Positions 59,672-64,000 of a stretch of 64,000 nucleotides of DNA are shown here, in pieces. The stretch comes from Benincasa hispida (lineage: Eukaryota; Streptophyta; Magnoliopsida; Cucurbitales; Cucurbitaceae), in NCBI RefSeq assembly GCF_009727055.1, contig NC_052350.1:3152191-3216190 (forward strand). Direction: 5' to 3'. The notes beneath the pieces are model-generated. The model was not told where the DNA came from, ran no database searches, and saw nothing but the letters and a program-made list of their open reading frames with translations. A program made the position numbers and the translations under genes. Position 1 is the first letter of the stretch. Every line of letters begins with the position of its first letter.

Positions 59672-61690
59672 TGAACTTGTAACAATAAAAATGGATGTTA
59701 TGTTGTGATGTGTATGTTATGTATCACTTATACACACTAATGATGATGAAAATGATTCAAGTACATGTTGCCATAAACCTTATGACATAAATTTAATCTC
59801 TTTTTCTTTATCTAACTCTAACGCATGGTTTATGAATGAAATGAATTATGTGCTGTATATGCGCTTAAGTGATTTGCGATAAAGAGAATTTTATGCGATA
59901 CTACGTCTAAGTATATGCATTGATAATGCTATGCTCATAGTATGCGGTGAAGTAGTGCGTGTCACAAGTTTCCTTACGCTGAAACCAAGTATAATTCCAA
60001 TGCAAGTTTCTCATAATGATCCGAGGTCGAACACAGGGATTGTTTTCGTTAATGCGTTACTTATGTGATAAATGTGATCGGTTTTTAACAATGAATAAAG
60101 AATGGTGGTTTATACAGGAATATAAATTGCGATAAAATAAAATTTGCATTGATAAGTAAAATTCTAAACTAATATGATACAAGATACAAGATACATGAAA
60201 CATGATACTGAGGTCGAGAACTGACTGTGAAGTTGTACAAAAAATCGATGTATGCGATGGCAAGTCTTTATGAATGAAGCAGAAAGAGAAAGAGTAAATA
60301 GTAAAAACATCGCAAGTTTGTCAATTGCGTTAAAGACGCAACTAAGGTTCCGCTTTCCCTTGGCGTACACCTCTCGGCGATCGACCGCGTCCCCATATCT
60401 CTATGGTGAAACAGGGATGAACGTGATGAACGCAAGATTGTTTCCATCACTGGAAATACTTCTTGCTTTAGTTAATGTATTCTTCCAACCTTCTCTCGAT
60501 AGGCGGAATAACATCTTCACTTCTGCTCTCACAGGTGAAGATGCCATCGAGCATGCTTTAGCTAAACTTAATTATTTTCTTAGCACAAATTAACTAACTC
60601 GCTTAATTCTTGCTAATTACTCAGGGGATTAAGAACACACCATGGAGAAAATTGATTATGGATGTACGAAAAGAGACAGAGAGATGACAATGGTGGCTAT
60701 CATAACATTTAATTCTAAAATTAAGCGTTTGATACATGTTATGAATGAAAGATTAGAGAAGATGAATACAGATGATGAAATAGAGATTAGAAACAAATAC
60801 GGAAGGAGTTTCAATGTCTTGACACAGATCCCGAATGAAGATTGTGCTTGTCGGCATGTGGAAGTGGTGGAGAGGAAAGCTTCCCTCCCTGGCTTGCTTT
60901 CCCGGTAGAATTGACCTTCACACAGAGCTTCAACTACGGGAATTGGAAGGATTCTCTGCTCGGAGACTCACCTCTCGGCCTTGTCTCGTGGTTTTCCCGG
61001 ATCTACTCTGGACAGTCACTTCAGACTAGCCTCTCTCTCAAAATCAGTATATGCACGTCTCTATGTATAAATATATGTACCAGTATCTGTATCTGTATCT
61101 GTATATCTTTCAGCGAATTTGAAGAAGCTATTTATAGGCAAGGCCTTGGTTCTTTGAATTTTTGGTCCCCACTGTATAGTTATGGTAGATCCTAAAAATG
61201 GCGGAATGAAAAATTCCTTCTGCTACGCATTCAAACCGTCAGAAATGCACAACTGAAAGCTGTACACTTGTCAGAATCTTCTGCAAATGCGTTACTCTTC
61301 ACATCTTCGATCTATCGCCGCATATGATGTTGTTTTGATTACCGCAGGCAATTGAAATTGCTTGATTGCTAAAGCTCTTGATCAATTGTCGCATGCGCCG
61401 TCATTGCGTTAATCATCTTTTTGTTCTTGATTGATGGGCATAATGCGATCTAGATGCGTTGTTTATCTTGTCTTCGAGCCATGAACGCATGCGGTGACTA
61501 ATTTCTTGCAAAACAGAAACTAAAACATTCTATTGTACCATCGCAATGGTGTTAGTGGGTGTATTTACAACATTTTATAATTTTCACATTTCTTAGCCAA
61601 TTTGTATACTATCCACGCTACTTTTTTTTTCTTTTAGCCGTAAGATCTAAATAAAACAGTATAAATAACTTGTATTTGTACAAGTTATTA
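59672..61690 (-). mobile_element. Element B: 5' LTR (about 2.0 kb)
   Basis: In minus orientation it starts at 61690 (TAATAACTTGTACAAATACA, with TG mutated to TA) and ends CA at 59672 just before the primer binding site. Its first 615 bp match the truncated 3' LTR. The LTR contains only short open frames with no recognisable domain. The + strand CTGTATCTGTATCTGTATAT run (about 61085-61105) is a small hexanucleotide repeat present in both LTRs. The junction at 61690/61691 with element A coding sequence appears undamaged. Confidence 0.75.
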
Positions 61691-63525
61691 GAGGCCTGCC
61701 AAAATGCATTCGATAGAATAAAGAGGTACCTGATCAGTCCTCCTGCATTAGGAGCCTCAGTGGCGGGCAAGCCATTAATACTGTACATCACAATGCAAGA
61801 GAGATCGCTGGGGGCACTGTTGGCATAAGAAGGAGAGAAGGGAATAGAACGTTCGCTCTACTACTTAAGTAGGACCCTAAACGGAGCTAAGATCAACTAA
61901 TCTCCTATTGAGAAGACGTGCCTTGCGCTCTTCTTCGCCATAGATAAGTTGAGGCTCACATGCAAGCCTTCACAGTCCACTTAATTGCAAAATCTGATCC
62001 CATCAAGTATATTCTGTCCAGGCCAATCATCTCGGGGCATTTAGCCAAGTGGGCAATCATGCTTCAACAGTACGACATCGTTTATGTACCGCAAAAGGAA
62101 GTCAAAGGGTAGGCATTAACTGACTTCTTGGAAAATCACTCGGTTTCATCAGACTAGGAAGTTGTGTGAAGATTTGCCAGAAGATGAAGTTCTCTTTATA
62201 GAAACCTCAAGGCTATTGGTCATGTTCTTTGATGGTGCGGCACGGAGAAGTGGTGCAGGGCCAGGCATCATCCTCATTTCGCCAAAAAAGCATATACTGC
62301 CCTATAGCTTCGCACTTGTTGAGTTATGCTCAAACAATGTCGCTGAATACTAAGCCTTGATAATTGGTCTCCAAGTGGCCTTGGAGATTAGGTGGCTTGC
62401 ATAGGGATTTCGGTGACTCAAATTTGATAATCAATCAACTCTTATGCCAGTTTGATGTAAACCATGAAGACTTGAAACCTTACTTCATTTACACTCGCCA
62501 GTTGAAGGAAAGATTAAAAAGCGTGACGTTGGAGCACGTTCCGAGGATGAAAAATAAAAAAGCGGACGCCTTGGCAAACCTAGCTACTGCCTTAATGGTC
62601 ATGAATAATATGCCCTTTAATATATCGCTTTGTCAGAGATGGGTCATACCCCTGGTCTTGAGTGCATGTGAGGAAGTGAATGCAATATTAGTCTACCTAA
62701 CCGATGAGGAAGACGGCAGCCCATCATAGATTACCTTGAGCATGGAAGGCTCCCAGGCGACCCTCGCCATAAAATCGAGGTTCGAAGGAGGGCCACGTAT
62801 TTCATTTACTACAAAGGGGTCTTATACCTTCCATCCCTTCAAGGACTTTTCCTTCGATGCCTCAGTAAAGACGAGTTAGCAAAGGCTTTGAAGGAAGCAC
62901 ACTCAGGCGTACGGGGCTGTCTCTTATACACATCTAGATGTGTATAAGAGACAGCTACCAGCTGAAAAGAATGGGTTACCAATCGCCAGCGATGATCCAG
63001 GACTCGATGGCATACGCAAAGAAGTGTAAAGCCTGTCAATATCACGCGAATTCCATTCATCAACTGCCCGAGCCTCTGCATCCGACTATAGCCTCGTGGC
63101 CTTTTGAAGCATGGGGACTTAATCTGGTCGGCCCTATAACACCTAAGTCATCAGTAGGGCACTCTTACATCCTCGCAGCCACTGATTACTTTTCAAGATG
63201 GGTTGAGGTTGTCGCTATAAAGGAAGCTAAGAAAGAAAATGTGGCAGATTTTATCCGCACTCTTGTTATTTATCGGTATGGTATTCCCCATCGAATCATG
63301 ATGGATAAGTTGTGTGAAAAATTCAAATTCAAGCAGTACAAGTTGTCCATGTATAACATCGCCGCAAATGGGTTGGTAGAGGCATTTAACAAGACTTTGT
63401 GCAACCTGCTGAAGAAAATTGTCTCCAAATCGAAGAGAGTTTGGTAGGAGAAGATCGGTGAAGCGTTGTAGGCTTATCGCACCACTCACCGTACCTCTAC
63501 AGGAGTCACCTCGTACTTTCTTGTT
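61691..63525 (+). pseudogene. Gypsy element A: RT end, RNase H, second RNase H and integrase
   Basis: Resumes at CQNAFDRIKRYLISPPALGA and continues LYYLSRTLNGA (RT-RNase H), then VMFFDGAARRSGAGPGIILI, GDSNLIINQL and KKADALANLATAL, a second, archaeal-type RNase H that marks the Tat lineage. Integrase shows CQYHANSIHQLPEPLHPTIA, WPFEAWGLNLVGPITPKSSV and NGLVEAFNKTLCNLLKK. Here the first catalytic Asp is Asn (GLNLVGP), and the segment that should carry the second Asp is deleted between PHRI and MMDKLCEKF. Stops occur at several points. A Nextera adapter replaces part of the zinc-finger region at 62917. Confidence 0.88.
62917..62954. other. Nextera mate-pair junction adapter (assembly artefact)
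   Basis: Identical 38-base palindrome to that at 53691: CTGTCTCTTATACACATCT plus its reverse complement. It lies inside element A integrase between HSGVRG and YQLKRMGY, where family members have about eight residues that are missing here. Gap closure with an untrimmed mate-pair read is the likely cause. Translation across it yields the artefact peptides CIRDS and SYTHLDVYKRQ. Confidence 0.97.
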
Positions 63526-63895
63526 TCAACCTACTAAACCTTCGAGCCACTTCGAATAACAGTCAACGAAGCTATATTCTCCAGGGACTTTTGTCATTGT
63601 GGTCCAGTGGACCTCGCCCTCAATTATACGATGTCCGAGAGTTAGCACTCGATATGGATTAGGGGTCTCCTCATGAATAGAAGATTGCAGGATCCATGCA
63701 TGCTCCCCCCAGGTCAAGGGCACTTCCATTGATAATTTAGAAAGGATCATGTTGTCATCTAGACTTAGCCAGCGATTAGCGATAGGACTGGCTAATGACT
63801 TTGCCACAAGAAGACTAAGTCCTTCCTTTATGGGCAGACTTTGGTCTTTAAGAATCACGAGGTGCCTCTCATCAGAAGAAACGTGCTCGATGAAG
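63526..63895 (-). pseudogene. Plant-mobile-domain-like protein, N-terminal fragment
   Basis: An open minus-strand stretch reads ILKDQSLPIKEGLSLLVAKS, VPLTWGEHAWILQSSIHEET, PNPYRVLTLGHRIIEGEVHW and VPGEYSFVDCYSKWLEGLVG. This resembles the leader of transposon-derived plant-mobile-domain (aminotransferase-like) proteins common in dicots. It is cut at the 5' side by the LTR starting at 63896 and at the 3' side by gypsy A near 63525, so only about 120 codons remain. Identification is from memory of the family and is moderate. Confidence 0.45.
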
Positions 63896-64000
63896 TGTAT
63901 TGGGGTTGATGCCCTAAAGTATCGTGTTCTATAGTTTGTAAATAGTTTGTACGAATGCTTGTGTTGTATAATATATGATATTTTACTTCACATCTTGTAT
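63896..64000 (+). mobile_element. Start of a second copia LTR, same family as the solo LTR
   Basis: TGTATTGGGGTTGATGCCCT followed by GTTTGTA.A.AGTTTGTACGAA and TGTTGTATAATATATGATAT matches the first 100 bp of the solo LTR at 39938 with few differences. The element continues beyond the window. Confidence 0.8.

Noticed and set aside
60252..61195. Several plus-strand open frames of 60-117 codons
   Set aside because: They lie wholly inside the 5' LTR of element B, have no domain, and the 61040-61195 part repeats in the other LTR.

Overview
The window is plant nuclear DNA from a eudicot, probably a cucurbit. The evidence is multi-exon genes with GT-AG introns, AT-rich intergenic sequence and a dense load of Ty1/copia and Ty3/gypsy LTR retrotransposons. 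The cucurbit assignment is inference: it rests on resemblance of the retroelement and foldback-repeat families to ones common in cucurbit genomes, and no search was run.

Layout. Bases 1-389 hold the decayed 3' end of a family-3 glycoside hydrolase gene on the plus strand. Bases 935-3789 hold an intact four-exon strictosidine-synthase-like (APMAP-type) gene on the minus strand, 401 aa. About 5 kb of AT-rich repeats follow, then a 5'-truncated copia element (9103-12250) and older retroelement debris to about 17 kb. Bases 17299-34718 hold the main gene: an 18-exon oxidosqualene cyclase on the minus strand, reconstructed exon by exon to 761 aa without a frameshift or stop. Its introns carry at least ten foldback, CACTA-like and low-complexity insertions. 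A MITE sits about 0.8 kb upstream of its start codon. A second truncated copia element lies at 36244-37745.

From about 39.7 kb to the end the window is a nested retrotransposon block. A Tat-type gypsy element (A, plus strand) is split into four pieces by a solo copia LTR (39938-42086), a copia element (about 43885-50385) and an Athila-like gypsy element (B, minus strand, 51685-61690). Element A ends at about 63525 beside a plant-mobile-domain-like fragment, which is cut at 63896 by another LTR of the same family as the solo LTR. All retroelement reading frames seen carry stops, frameshifts or lost catalytic residues.

Function. The cyclase has intact core motifs. At the positions that decide cycloartenol versus lanosterol output it carries Asn479 and Val483, the plant lanosterol-synthase pair, so lanosterol synthase is the best prediction. 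It also has two departures from family consensus, DCTSE and MWCHSR. The strictosidine-synthase-like gene has no evident metabolic link to it, and I see no P450, acyltransferase or other tailoring gene that would make a triterpene cluster.

Assembly quality. The sequence contains three artefacts: two 38-bp Nextera mate-pair junction adapters (53691-53728 and 62917-62954), and an unmerged contig overlap in which an exact 87-bp duplicate is separated by one N at 13162. I found no previously undescribed biological system; the cyclase is the most interesting biological object.
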